This document shows positions 43,658-51,405 of a stretch of 64,000 bases of DNA, one piece after another (position 1 is the stretch's first letter; the number at the start of each line of letters is the position of its first letter). Below the pieces are notes generated by a model. The model saw nothing but the letters and a program-made list of their open reading frames with translations, was not told the origin of the DNA and made no database searches. A program made the position numbers and the translations under genes. Source of the DNA: Candidatus Saccharimonadota bacterium (GTDB taxonomy: Bacteria > Patescibacteriota > Saccharimonadia > Saccharimonadales > Saccharimonadaceae). The DNA lies in the NCBI GenBank assembly GCA_028288995.1, contig JAQGHF010000003.1, positions 248,001-312,000 on the forward strand, read 5' to 3'.

Positions 43658-43663
43658 TATACT
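43658..43663 (+). promoter_or_regulatory. -10 box of tail-anchored protein gene
   Basis: TATACT (43658-43663), about 40 bases before ATG 43704; AGGGAG is the ribosome site. No good -35. Confidence 0.45.
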
Positions 43664-43703
43664 GAACGTAACAATTTAGTAAACCTATTTTAGGGAGACG
43701 TAT

Positions 43704-44084
43704 ATGAATCCAGATCAAAATCAACCGCAAACGCCAGCACCAGTAGAGAATCCTACCCCCGAAGTACCAGTGACGCCAGCGTCAGTTCAACCGGTAGTTC
43801 CAGCTCCGACGGAATATGCTTCAGCTCCAATTGTTGAGGCAGCACCAGCATCTGTTGAGGCTCCAGCCGCAGGCGCTCCGAACTCATTCGGGGCAGCTCC
43901 AGTTAGTTCTGAGCAAACGGGTGTCCTGGGTGCGCAACCTGCACCAGTAGTTGATCCGTCACTTAGTGCGGCGCCACTGCTGACTCATGACAGCAAGCCA
44001 AAAAATAAGAAGCTTCTTATATTGATTGCCATTGTCGTGGTACTTGTTATCGTTGCAGTTGTATTGCTCGTTGCATCAAAGTAG
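43704..44084 (+). CDS. Proline/alanine-rich tail-anchored membrane protein, function unknown
   Basis: 126 residues. The first about 95 are low-complexity Pro/Ala/Val/Ser-rich sequence (for example PVTPASVQPVVPAPTEYASA) without predicted structure. A short basic stretch SKPKNKKL precedes a single C-terminal membrane helix ILIAIVVVLVIVAVVLLVAS, with only a Lys after it. The cytoplasmic Pro-rich tail plus C-terminal anchor suggests a membrane-tethered disordered scaffold; no function can be assigned. AGGGAG lies nine bases before the ATG. The Pro-rich part and anchor resemble the first half of the protein at 22270. Confidence 0.6.
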   Translation: MNPDQNQPQTPAPVENPTPEVPVTPASVQPVVPAPTEYASAPIVEAAPASVEAPAAGAPNSFGAAPVSSEQTGVLGAQPAPVVDPSLSAAPLLTHDSKPKNKKLLILIAIVVVLVIVAVVLLVASK

Positions 44085-44105
44085 ACTTCAACCTTTTTCA
44101 CCTGC

Positions 44106-44111
44106 TATGCT
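44106..44111 (+). promoter_or_regulatory. -10-like box of the uracil-DNA glycosylase gene
   Basis: TATGCT, ten bases before ATG 44122. An in-frame ATG overlaps the box at 44107. Confidence 0.35.
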
Positions 44112-44121
44112 AGAAGATAGT

Positions 44122-44718
44122 ATGGGGACGAAACAATCTCAGATTGAGCAAATTGCGGCAGACATTCGAGATAAGAATGTCTGCCCAGATTTGGCCAAAC
44201 AGGCGACGAATCTTGTGATGGGGGATGGCAACCTTGATAGTGACATCGTCTTTATCGGTGAAGCACCAGGCAAGAATGAGGATTTACAGGGTCTTCCGTT
44301 TGTTGGCGCGGCTGGCAAATTTCTTAATGAGATGCTGGCTGCAGCTGGACTTGAGCGAAAAGACGTCTATATTACGAATATTGTAAAGTATCGTCCGCCA
44401 AACAATCGCGACCCTCTTCCAGAGGAAAAAGCTGTGTTTTGGCCGTATCTACTTAAACAATTACAGGTTATTAATCCGAAAGTGGTAATCACTTTGGGGC
44501 GCCACAGCATGGAATATTTCCTTCCGGGCATGAAAATAGGGGAGATCCATGGTCAGCCAAAAAGAATTCAATTTGGAGATCACAAAATAGTTATTATGCC
44601 GCTTTTTCACCCGGCTGCAGCTTTATATAACGGGAGTTTACGTCAGACACTGATTGATGACTTTTTAAGAGTACCGGACGTCATCAAGCAGATCGAAACA
44701 TTGCCAAACCAAGCCTAG
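44122..44718 (+). CDS. Family-4 uracil-DNA glycosylase lacking the Fe-S cluster cysteines
   Basis: Excises uracil from DNA. Catalytic motifs are kept: VFIGEAPGKNEDLQGLPFVG (motif A and the PFVG loop) and LFHPAAALYN (motif B His). The protein otherwise aligns with Thermotoga-type family-4 enzymes, which carry a 4Fe-4S cluster held by four Cys (CxxC near the N terminus, VKCRPP, and a Cys about 15 residues later). Here VKCRPP is IVKYRPP, the fourth Cys is Phe in KAVFWPYL, and only one N-terminal Cys (NVCPDL) remains near the CxxC place. The cluster is therefore probably absent. ATG 44122 is preferred; 44107 is an alternative, and the far longer frame from 44026 overlaps the upstream gene. Confidence 0.9.
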   Translation: MGTKQSQIEQIAADIRDKNVCPDLAKQATNLVMGDGNLDSDIVFIGEAPGKNEDLQGLPFVGAAGKFLNEMLAAAGLERKDVYITNIVKYRPPNNRDPLPEEKAVFWPYLLKQLQVINPKVVITLGRHSMEYFLPGMKIGEIHGQPKRIQFGDHKIVIMPLFHPAAALYNGSLRQTLIDDFLRVPDVIKQIETLPNQA

Positions 44719-44729
44719 TTTGCTATAAT
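44701..44729 (+). promoter_or_regulatory. RNase J promoter
   Basis: TTGCCA (44701-44706), 17 bp, TATAAT (44724-44729) with an upstream TGC extension. The same -35 and spacing occur at rpsF. Confidence 0.7.
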
Positions 44730-44744
44730 AAGACCACTTGAACA

Positions 44745-44804
44745 GAGAGGGTTGTGATAATTTCTAAGAATCACTGAACTGATTATCCTAATCTCACACC
44801 TCTC
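44745..44804 (+). other. Structured leader of the RNase J mRNA
   Basis: GAGAGG (44745-44750) pairs with CCTCTC (44799-44804); after a GT bulge TGTGA (44753-44757) pairs with TCACA (44794-44798), and TAAT/ATTA can extend the stem. It begins about 10 bases after the expected transcription start and lies about 67 bases before the start codon. RNase J attacks 5' ends, so this may protect the mRNA or allow self-control. Confidence 0.55.
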
Positions 44805-44871
44805 GAACTTGAATTTGTAACAACATTTAAATGAACAAAGAAATTATTTTCATAAAGGAGAATAAACATAT

Positions 44872-47115
44872 ATGGGTCAACAAAGACTCGGTACGCCACA
44901 AGCTGACGATACCTCTAAACAAAACCCGCGAAATAACAATGGCGGGAACAACAACGGAAACAATCCGCGTCCAAAGCAGAATAATACTATTCTTGCAGGA
45001 ACACAGACTCGCCGCGGCGAAGTCTTTCGTGCGCAACGACGCACCAGCGAAGGTGTTAACCTCCGTGCGTCACAACACATTATTAATGTGCCAGTGAACA
45101 AATCAATCTTTAACGGTTACGACGGCAAACAATACAGCCTCGCCGACCAAAAGAAGCAACCGCGAACAAACGGTCCGAAGCTTCGTATTATTCCACTTGG
45201 TGGACTCGGCGAAATGGGTATCGGCAAGAACATGATGGCGATCGAATACGATAACGACATTATCGTCATCGATATGGGCTTCCTTTTCCCAGGTGCAGAC
45301 TACCCAGGTATTAACTACATTATTCCTGACACAACCTACCTTGAAGAGAACAAGCACAAGATCCGTGGTATTGTCTTTACTCACGGACACCTCGACCACA
45401 TCGGTGCCTTCCGTCACATTGTTGACAAGATTCCTGCACCAATTTACGGAAGTAAGTTTACCCTCGCTATGGTTCAAAAAACCATGGAAGAAGCGACAAG
45501 CGGTTACGAGCCTGTTTACAATGTCATGGATCCAGAAGCACACGAACGCGTACAGCTTGGTGATAGCTTTAGCATCGAATTAGTTCGAGTAAACCACTCG
45601 ATCCCTGACGCAACTGCTGTCGTTGTTCGCACACCACTTGGTGTTGTTGTCGACACAGGCGACTGGCGTTTCGAAGATGCTCCCGTTGACGGACGAAAGT
45701 TCGACCTCGAGCGATTGACTGAAATCGCCACTAAAGAAGGCATTTTGATGCTCATGAACGAGTCAACCAACTGTGAATCAGAAGGTGGACACGAACATGG
45801 TGAGTTCGACATTCAGGAAAGTATGGGACAGGTTATGGATAAATATCCTGAAAGCCGCCTCATCCTTAGTTGTTTCTCTAGCCAGATTCACCGTATGCAG
45901 GTCATCCTCGACGAAGCAAAGAAGCACAACCGTAAGGTTGCCTTTGCCGGTTACAGCATGATTCAGAACGTTGAAGTTGCGCTACGAACCGGAACTATTA
46001 AAGTTCCTAAAGACGTTATCGTAAAGATGGAAGACATCGTGAAGTTCCCTGATGGAAAAGTAACGATCGTTTGTACTGGTTCACAAGGTGAGTTCAGCGC
46101 CGTTCTTAACCGTATGGCATCTGGTTCACACAAATTTATCAAGATCAAAAGCAGCGACATTATTGTCTTTAGCTCAAACCCAATCCCTGGTAACGAAAAG
46201 TACGTTACTCGTACTGTCGACGGATTGATGCGAGAGGGAAGCGGCGTTATTCAAAACGGCAAAACTCACCTTACTGGCATCGGTCCACTCCACCTTTCAG
46301 GTCACGGCTACTACGACGACCACGTCAAGCTTATCAATGCTTTGAACCCGAAGTACTACCTGCCGATTCACGGTGAGTTCCACATGTTGGTTCACAACGC
46401 TGAGCTTGCGCAAAAAGAAGCCGGTATCCCACGTGAAAACATCTTTGTTTGTGACAGCGGTGACGTGATCGAAATCAACACTGAAGGCGCGAAAAAAGCC
46501 GGACGTGTCCCCGTTGGTGGTGTCATGTACGACGACTCTGGCGCAATCGTGTCAGAAGTAGTCCTTAAAGACCGTATTCACATGGCCAGCGAAGGTATGT
46601 TTGTCGTGATCCTTACCGTTTCAAAGGGAAGCGGACGCCTGCTTACGAGTCCTGACATCATCTCTCGTGGATTTATCTACCTACGTGATAGTGAAGAGCT
46701 GATGGGCGTCATTCGCCAATACTTGAAGCAAAAAGTTGCCCGCACCTTCAACGGTCGCCGAGTTGATCTCGACACTGTGAAGAAGGAAATTAAGGACGAG
46801 CTGACGCACGTGCTGTATGATCAGACTCGCCGAACACCAATCGTGATCCCTGTGATCAACGAAATTGGTGGCGGTGGTAACGGTGGCAAGCAACCTGAGG
46901 GTGACCGCGGACACCAACCACGTCAGCAACAGGGTCGGGGCGGTGGTCCTCGTAATGACCATAATGACCGACGTCCACAAGACGCGCCTCAAGATGCAGC
47001 TACTGCACCCGCAGTTGAAGCACTTGGTCTAGAGACAAAAACTTTCCCAGCACCGATGGTGCCTGATACGGAAGCAGTTGAGCCAAAGAAAGTCCCTGAC
47101 GTTCGCGGCTACTAG
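44872..47115 (+). CDS. rnj: Ribonuclease J with low-complexity extensions at both ends
   Basis: Metallo-beta-lactamase/beta-CASP RNase with 5'-3' exonuclease and endonuclease activity in rRNA and mRNA processing. Core motifs: IRIIPLGGLGEMGIGKNMM region (LRIIPLGGLGEMGIGKNM), the zinc motif FTHGHLDHIGAF, HSIPDATAV, DTGDWRFE, beta-CASP GSQGEFSAVLNRMA, and HLSGHGYYDD. The core begins near residue 100: the first 85 residues are N/Q/G/R-rich, and the last 75 are again G/Q/R- then Pro-rich. Length is 747 against 550-560 for typical RNase J. Such tails often bind RNA or partner proteins; here that is inference. AAAGGAG is the ribosome site. Confidence 0.95.
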   Translation: MGQQRLGTPQADDTSKQNPRNNNGGNNNGNNPRPKQNNTILAGTQTRRGEVFRAQRRTSEGVNLRASQHIINVPVNKSIFNGYDGKQYSLADQKKQPRTNGPKLRIIPLGGLGEMGIGKNMMAIEYDNDIIVIDMGFLFPGADYPGINYIIPDTTYLEENKHKIRGIVFTHGHLDHIGAFRHIVDKIPAPIYGSKFTLAMVQKTMEEATSGYEPVYNVMDPEAHERVQLGDSFSIELVRVNHSIPDATAVVVRTPLGVVVDTGDWRFEDAPVDGRKFDLERLTEIATKEGILMLMNESTNCESEGGHEHGEFDIQESMGQVMDKYPESRLILSCFSSQIHRMQVILDEAKKHNRKVAFAGYSMIQNVEVALRTGTIKVPKDVIVKMEDIVKFPDGKVTIVCTGSQGEFSAVLNRMASGSHKFIKIKSSDIIVFSSNPIPGNEKYVTRTVDGLMREGSGVIQNGKTHLTGIGPLHLSGHGYYDDHVKLINALNPKYYLPIHGEFHMLVHNAELAQKEAGIPRENIFVCDSGDVIEINTEGAKKAGRVPVGGVMYDDSGAIVSEVVLKDRIHMASEGMFVVILTVSKGSGRLLTSPDIISRGFIYLRDSEELMGVIRQYLKQKVARTFNGRRVDLDTVKKEIKDELTHVLYDQTRRTPIVIPVINEIGGGGNGGKQPEGDRGHQPRQQQGRGGGPRNDHNDRRPQDAPQDAATAPAVEALGLETKTFPAPMVPDTEAVEPKKVPDVRGY

Positions 47116-47130
47116 TTCATAAGTTCAGTT

Positions 47131-47250
47131 CGGTAAATTCGACTCTCATTCTCTTTCGGAGGCCGCTCTATGGGGAACAAGTTCGCCCATGGCGCTTGGC
47201 TCGCCCCGTGAGGGGACATCCTCCTCTAGAAAACGAGAGTCGAATTACCG
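47131..47250 (+). ncRNA. Strongly folded RNA element downstream of RNase J
   Basis: Bases 47131-47147 pair with 47235-47250 in a 16-bp closing stem with one bulged A. Inside, GGAGG (47158-47162) pairs with CCTCC (47220-47224), GGGG (47172-47175) with CCCC (47204-47207), CAAG with CTTG (47078-type arm at 47178-47181 and 47195-47198), and CGCC (47184-47187) with GGCG (47191-47194). All helices nest. I match it to no known RNA (not tRNA, tmRNA, SRP or RNase P as far as I can see). No separate promoter is clear, so it may be a 3' untranslated element or a processed small RNA. Confidence 0.6.
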
Positions 47251-47272
47251 GCGCGAACCATGTCAATAAATT

Positions 47273-47302
47273 AAAGGGCCCCGCAACTCGCGGAGCCCTT
47301 TT
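47273..47302. terminator. Terminator after RNase J/RNA element and the convergent small gene
   Basis: AAAGGGC (47273-47279) and CCGC (47281-47284) pair with GCGG (47290-47293) and GCCCTTT (47295-47301), one mismatch, loop AACTC. A and T runs flank it on both sides. Confidence 0.85.
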
Positions 47303-47328
47303 GGGTTCAACGCATTGTTGCGGGGCGA

Positions 47329-47631
47329 TTACATCTTGGTGAACTCGAAATCCCAGTTGAAGCTCCTGCCGGGGAGTAGACCGTGCTCCATTGAGCGCAT
47401 CGTGATTGGACCAACGATTTCCATGTAGTGGGCACCGGCGGGGATTTCTGATTGTTCGAGCGCGACGTTGAGCTTTTCTCCAGATTTGAGACCCTCAGCT
47501 TTCTTAATCGCGGCGTCGAACACCTTGTTGATCAGTGCTTCGTATTGTATGCCGTCGATTAGAATTGCTTCTGGTTCCGGTCTCGGCTCTGATTCTGGTA
47601 CGAGTGGTTTTTTACGTCCGAACTTCCACAT
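47329..47631 (-). CDS. 100-residue protein of unknown function
   Basis: No family recognised. The start MWKFGRKKPLVPESEPRPEP is basic then Pro/Glu-rich, followed by a compact predicted alpha/beta region: ILIDGIQYEALINKVFDAAI, KLNVALEQSEIPAG, YMEIVGPITMRSMEHG and a C-terminal aromatic stretch SFNWDFEF. No signal peptide, membrane segment or Cys. Its C/G-rich codon choice sets it apart from ftsK and rnj and resembles the genes at 9356 and 15212. It lies alone, convergent with rnj. Confidence 0.55.
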   Translation of the reverse strand: MWKFGRKKPLVPESEPRPEPEAILIDGIQYEALINKVFDAAIKKAEGLKSGEKLNVALEQSEIPAGAHYMEIVGPITMRSMEHGLLPGRSFNWDFEFTKM

Positions 47632-47709
47632 AGGTCCACATCCTTTTTCTCTGGAAACTGACTAATACGAGCATAGTTGTCGCCTCGAATTGATGCAACC
47701 ATAAGCCTC

Positions 47710-47738
47710 TTGCAAAATGTAGTAAATTTTGCTATAAT
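47710..47738 (+). promoter_or_regulatory. Upstream ftsK promoter
   Basis: TTGCAA (47710-47715), 17 bp, TATAAT (47733-47738) with TGC extension; about a 50-base leader to ATG 47794. Confidence 0.6.
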
Positions 47739-47777
47739 AACTTTTAGGAAACAGCGCTAAGACCGCTCAAAATGAAC

Positions 47778-47783
47778 TATAAT
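47778..47783 (+). promoter_or_regulatory. Second ftsK -10 box
   Basis: TATAAT ten bases before ATG 47794 would give a nearly leaderless mRNA. No Shine-Dalgarno precedes this ATG. Confidence 0.45.
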
Positions 47784-47793
47784 AAAAAAGATT

Positions 47794-50070
47794 ATGGCTA
47801 AAAGAAAAAAACGAAGCGCTAGTCGCAAGAAATCAGCACCTCAGGCACCGCAGCATACGCTGCCTACTGGATTCTGGTCGCAAGTAGGGGCAATCTTCTT
47901 GATTGCGTTCTCATTGCTACTTATCCTCAGTTGGTTCGGTCTCGGTGGTCCAATCCTTGATTGGCTCTATACAACGTCAATCAGTTTGATTGGCTACGCA
48001 GTGTATGTTGTGCCGTTACTTTTTATCTACGTTGCAGTAGAGACATTCCGATCAGAAGACAATCGTCTACCATTTCCAGTGAAGTTCGCAACTGCGCTTT
48101 CGTTGATCTTTTTCGCGGGTCTTTTTGGTCTATTGAAATCAACTGATGGTAAAACAACCGGCGGCTACATTGGCGACTTGGCAAATAGTGGCATGCTGAT
48201 GCTAGTAAACAGTGGTGTTGCCGCTTTTGTTTACATTCTGCTCATTCTTATCACGGTGCTCTTTATTATTAGAGTTTCTCCAATTACGATTATCAAGAAA
48301 CTTTACGAACTTGCACGTCGTGATACGAGCGAGCAAGATGCAAACGTTAAAGTTATGCGTAATGCCGCTGCACTTGATGCGCCTAAAGGTAAGTCGACAC
48401 TTGCTGCTGATTTCAAGATGAATGCCGGTGTTCCAACTATGGACGAAGAAGACAAGAGACAATCTCGTCTCTCAAGCTTTAAGGGCTCAACGCCTCGTGA
48501 TAAAGCAGCAGAAGACCGTGCTGCACTTGTCACCGTCAGCGACCCTAACTGGGAAGCACCAAGCGTGGACCTTCTTGAAAAGAAACAATCTCCAGCCGAT
48601 GCTGGTGACGTGCAGCAGAACGCACAGATTATTAAAGACACATTAAGTGAATTCAATATCGACGTCGACATGGAAGGGGCAAACATTGGTCCTAAGGTGA
48701 CCCAGTACACCTTGAAACCACCCTCAGGTGTGAAGCTGACACGTATTACGCAGCTTGAAACCAACATTGCATTGAACCTTGCAGCGCAGAGTCTTCGTAT
48801 TGAAGCCCCAATCCCTGGTCAAAAGGCTGTTGGTATCGAAGTACCAAACCGTAAGGCGGCTGACGTGCGTTTGCACTCAATTCTGACGAGTCCGCAGTGG
48901 AAAGCCGATATTGAACCACTGAAGTTTGCGATTGGTAAAGATATTTCTGGTCAAGCAACCCTCGGCGACTTGAACAGAATGCCTCACCTTTTGATCGCTG
49001 GTCAAACTGGTTCAGGTAAGTCTGTGATGATTAACACCTTGCTGACCAGCCTTTTGTACCATAATAGTCCAAGTGAAATGAAGCTGATTCTCGTCGACCC
49101 GAAGCAAGTTGAAATGGCACCATATGAAGATATTCCGCATCTCATCACCCCAATTATTAATGAGCCAGAAAAGACAATTAGTGCCCTCAAATGGGCGGTG
49201 AATGAGATGGAGCGACGCTACAAACTGCTCGCTAATCACAAAGTCCGCGATATCGCGACCTACAACGGCATGATCCGCAGTGGTGCGAAGAAGATTACCG
49301 TTGCTGACGAAGATGGCGTTCCGCAAGAGCATCAGGACGGCGCAATGCCATATATCGTGATTGTGATCGATGAGTTGGCTGACCTCATGATGGTTGCCTC
49401 ACGCGACGTCGAAGCGCTGATTGTTCGTCTTGCCCAGAAGGCTCGTGCTGTCGGTATTCACTTGGTACTTGCAACGCAACGTCCGTCTGTTGACGTTATT
49501 ACCGGTCTGATCAAGGCCAATGTGCCGGCGCGTATTGCCTTTACAGTGGCATCACAGATCGACTCTCGAACGATTCTCGACCAAGTTGGTGCAGAAAAAC
49601 TGCTTGGTCAAGGTGACATGCTGATGCTCACCCCTTCAATGAGCAAGCCAAAACGTATCCAGGGTGCCTGGGTAACCGATGAGGAAGTGGTCAAAATTAG
49701 CGACCACCTCCGTGCGCAGTCGCCTCCACAGTACAACGATGAAGTCGTGAGTATGCCAGTTGTATTAAATGGTAAAGGCGGAGTGGTGATGGACTTTGAT
49801 CACAATGGTGACGGTGATGATGATATGTACCGTGATGCCGTTCGCGTCGTGATTGATAGTGGCAAGGCAAGCGCAAGTCTTTTGCAGCGTCGCCTCCGCG
49901 TTGGCTATGCCCGTGCAGCCCGCCTGGTTGAGAATATGGAAGAGCAGGGAATCATTGGTCCTGCGGACGGTGCACGACCACGAGACGTGCTGGTGGGCAG
50001 CTTTGATGATGTGTTTGGCGTGCGGACGCCTGATGGTGCGACTGATATGAACGGTGAAGACCTCGGCTAG
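47794..50070 (+). CDS. ftsK: FtsK/SpoIIIE DNA translocase
   Basis: Pumps chromosomal DNA through the division septum. Four N-terminal membrane helices (about residues 28-160; VGAIFLIAFSLLLILSWFGL and others), a short linker, then the alpha-beta motor with Walker A AGQTGSGKSVMINTL and Walker B YIVIVIDELADLM, plus LATQRPSVDVITGLIKANVP. The C-terminal gamma winged helix that reads KOPS-type sites is present (SASLLQRRLRVGYARAARLV). 758 residues, a compact linker as in SpoIIIE. It overlaps the convergent deacetylase-like gene by four bases. Confidence 0.96.
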   Translation: MAKRKKRSASRKKSAPQAPQHTLPTGFWSQVGAIFLIAFSLLLILSWFGLGGPILDWLYTTSISLIGYAVYVVPLLFIYVAVETFRSEDNRLPFPVKFATALSLIFFAGLFGLLKSTDGKTTGGYIGDLANSGMLMLVNSGVAAFVYILLILITVLFIIRVSPITIIKKLYELARRDTSEQDANVKVMRNAAALDAPKGKSTLAADFKMNAGVPTMDEEDKRQSRLSSFKGSTPRDKAAEDRAALVTVSDPNWEAPSVDLLEKKQSPADAGDVQQNAQIIKDTLSEFNIDVDMEGANIGPKVTQYTLKPPSGVKLTRITQLETNIALNLAAQSLRIEAPIPGQKAVGIEVPNRKAADVRLHSILTSPQWKADIEPLKFAIGKDISGQATLGDLNRMPHLLIAGQTGSGKSVMINTLLTSLLYHNSPSEMKLILVDPKQVEMAPYEDIPHLITPIINEPEKTISALKWAVNEMERRYKLLANHKVRDIATYNGMIRSGAKKITVADEDGVPQEHQDGAMPYIVIVIDELADLMMVASRDVEALIVRLAQKARAVGIHLVLATQRPSVDVITGLIKANVPARIAFTVASQIDSRTILDQVGAEKLLGQGDMLMLTPSMSKPKRIQGAWVTDEEVVKISDHLRAQSPPQYNDEVVSMPVVLNGKGGVVMDFDHNGDGDDDMYRDAVRVVIDSGKASASLLQRRLRVGYARAARLVENMEEQGIIGPADGARPRDVLVGSFDDVFGVRTPDGATDMNGEDLG

Positions 50071-50783
50071 GAAAAGAGTAATGAAAAATGGGTCAACGCA
50101 TTAGTAATATCAGCTTCAAGTGAGCTGATATTTTCTTGCGTGATAAGGTGACGAGGAGCAAGAAACTGTCCATCATCCAGTCCCGTATCGCATGTCAGTA
50201 TCTTTTTGTAGTGAGCCTGTTTGGCAACCGCCGATGTACTCTGGTTGTAAATTCCGTAGGGTAGTACGAATTCATTTATAATTAGGTTGGGTAGGAAAGA
50301 AAGGAGTGCTTTACGCGATTCTACGAGTTGAAATAAAACTTCTTGGTCACTTAAGCTTTTTGTTTTTCCGATAAATACATTCTGATAAGTACCTCCAGCA
50401 TGTGTGGGTTGAAGAGTATCATTATCGTCGAAAGCAGCAAGTGAGGCATGGGATACACCATGAGGTACAGGTTTATAGCCCTGCTCGTATAGTTTTATAA
50501 TGTCATCACGACTGAGTCTACCTTCGGCACCTATGAGGTCCGTGATGATTGCGGGAACTAATCTTTTTTGTTGAATACCCCAGTCATTTTTAGCAACGAT
50601 TGTTTTAAAAGAATCGTACCCATCGTCGAAATAGTAAACGACGCCATCAAGTTTTTTTTCATTTGCTATAGACTCACAGATAGTAATGATATGTTCTAGC
50701 TGCGCGACGGTAACATCATAGATTGTTTGTATTGATGTGTCGTCTTCAACAATGTTATGCAGGCAAATATTAAGAATCGGCAT
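50067..50783 (-). CDS. Polysaccharide deacetylase (NodB-like) family protein
   Basis: NodB-homology proteins remove acetyl groups from N-acetylated sugars. Motif 1 is YYFDDGYDSF (catalytic Asp and metal Asp), motif 2 HGVSHASL (metal His pair), and the later VLPYGIYN matches the RxPY/PG motif. No signal peptide is seen, so it may act inside the cell on a lipid-linked or nucleotide-linked glycan. Its start overlaps the HAD gene by 14 bases; it is the last gene of the minus-strand glycan group. AT-rich codons mark the whole group as different from its neighbours. Confidence 0.75.
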   Translation of the reverse strand: MPILNICLHNIVEDDTSIQTIYDVTVAQLEHIITICESIANEKKLDGVVYYFDDGYDSFKTIVAKNDWGIQQKRLVPAIITDLIGAEGRLSRDDIIKLYEQGYKPVPHGVSHASLAAFDDNDTLQPTHAGGTYQNVFIGKTKSLSDQEVLFQLVESRKALLSFLPNLIINEFVLPYGIYNQSTSAVAKQAHYKKILTCDTGLDDGQFLAPRHLITQENISSLEADITNALTHFSLLFS

Positions 50784-51405
50784 AGAGCTTTAATGTTGCT
50801 TCAAGTGTCTTAGGGGAGTCAATCAGGATTCGTTCAAATTTATTTTTCTTATACTTTTCATTTTTATCTTCCGAGTCATCTAGCAGAACGGCGTCTTGGT
50901 AAGTGAGGTTGTGTTTTTTAAGATAAGCGTCGAAAAAGCGTATTCCATCCGTCTCATCCTCGTCTTTTAAGTGGTGTATTTTGCTTGAAACAATCCAATC
51001 ATCAAAAATCCTATCTAATTTCATACCTGGAACAGTATGTTCTAAGAAAGAGTCCATGTTATCTGTTGCAATGACTACTTTTGTACCATTGAGCTTTATC
51101 TTAGTAATGTACGTCTCGAGCCCATTCACAGACCATTGCATCTGTTGGCAGCTAATAACGAACTGCTCCCAAAGAAGGTTGTATGGTCTTTTGATGTCCC
51201 TACTCATATTTCTAATTACTTTTCTTGAAGTTATGCCACCTCGCATCCATGTATTGATAATTGGACGATTATCAACGAACAGCCACTTTTCTATTTCTTC
51301 GTAGGTAGAAGCATCGGTGTCTTTTAACTGTTCCCAGAAAAGGCTATGAGATAGCGTTTTATTCCAATCTATAAATAGAATTTTTTTTCGGTTATATCTT
51401 GTCAT
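50770..51405 (-). CDS. HAD-superfamily protein in the glycan group
   Basis: HAD fold: motif I ILFIDWNKTLSH (nucleophile Asp; the general-acid Asp is Asn), a helical C1-type cap (about residues 20-95), motif II VVIATDNMDSF, and motif IV AVLLDDSEDKN. The Asn at the second motif I position argues against standard phosphatase chemistry, though a role on a sugar phosphate in the same pathway is reasonable. 211 residues. It overlaps genes on both sides (ATGA with the glycosyltransferase upstream, 14 bases with the deacetylase downstream). Confidence 0.7.
   Translation of the reverse strand: MTRYNRKKILFIDWNKTLSHSLFWEQLKDTDASTYEEIEKWLFVDNRPIINTWMRGGITSRKVIRNMSRDIKRPYNLLWEQFVISCQQMQWSVNGLETYITKIKLNGTKVVIATDNMDSFLEHTVPGMKLDRIFDDWIVSSKIHHLKDEDETDGIRFFDAYLKKHNLTYQDAVLLDDSEDKNEKYKKNKFERILIDSPKTLEATLKLYADS

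Noticed and set aside
44026-44121. A longer uracil-DNA glycosylase starting at 44026
   Set aside because: The extra N terminus is an out-of-frame reading of the upstream tail-anchored gene and has no family similarity.
47131-47275. The folded RNA as tmRNA or SRP RNA
   Set aside because: No tRNA-like acceptor with paired CCA end, no tag reading frame, and no conserved SRP apical loop (GGAAG/AGCAG type) could be found.
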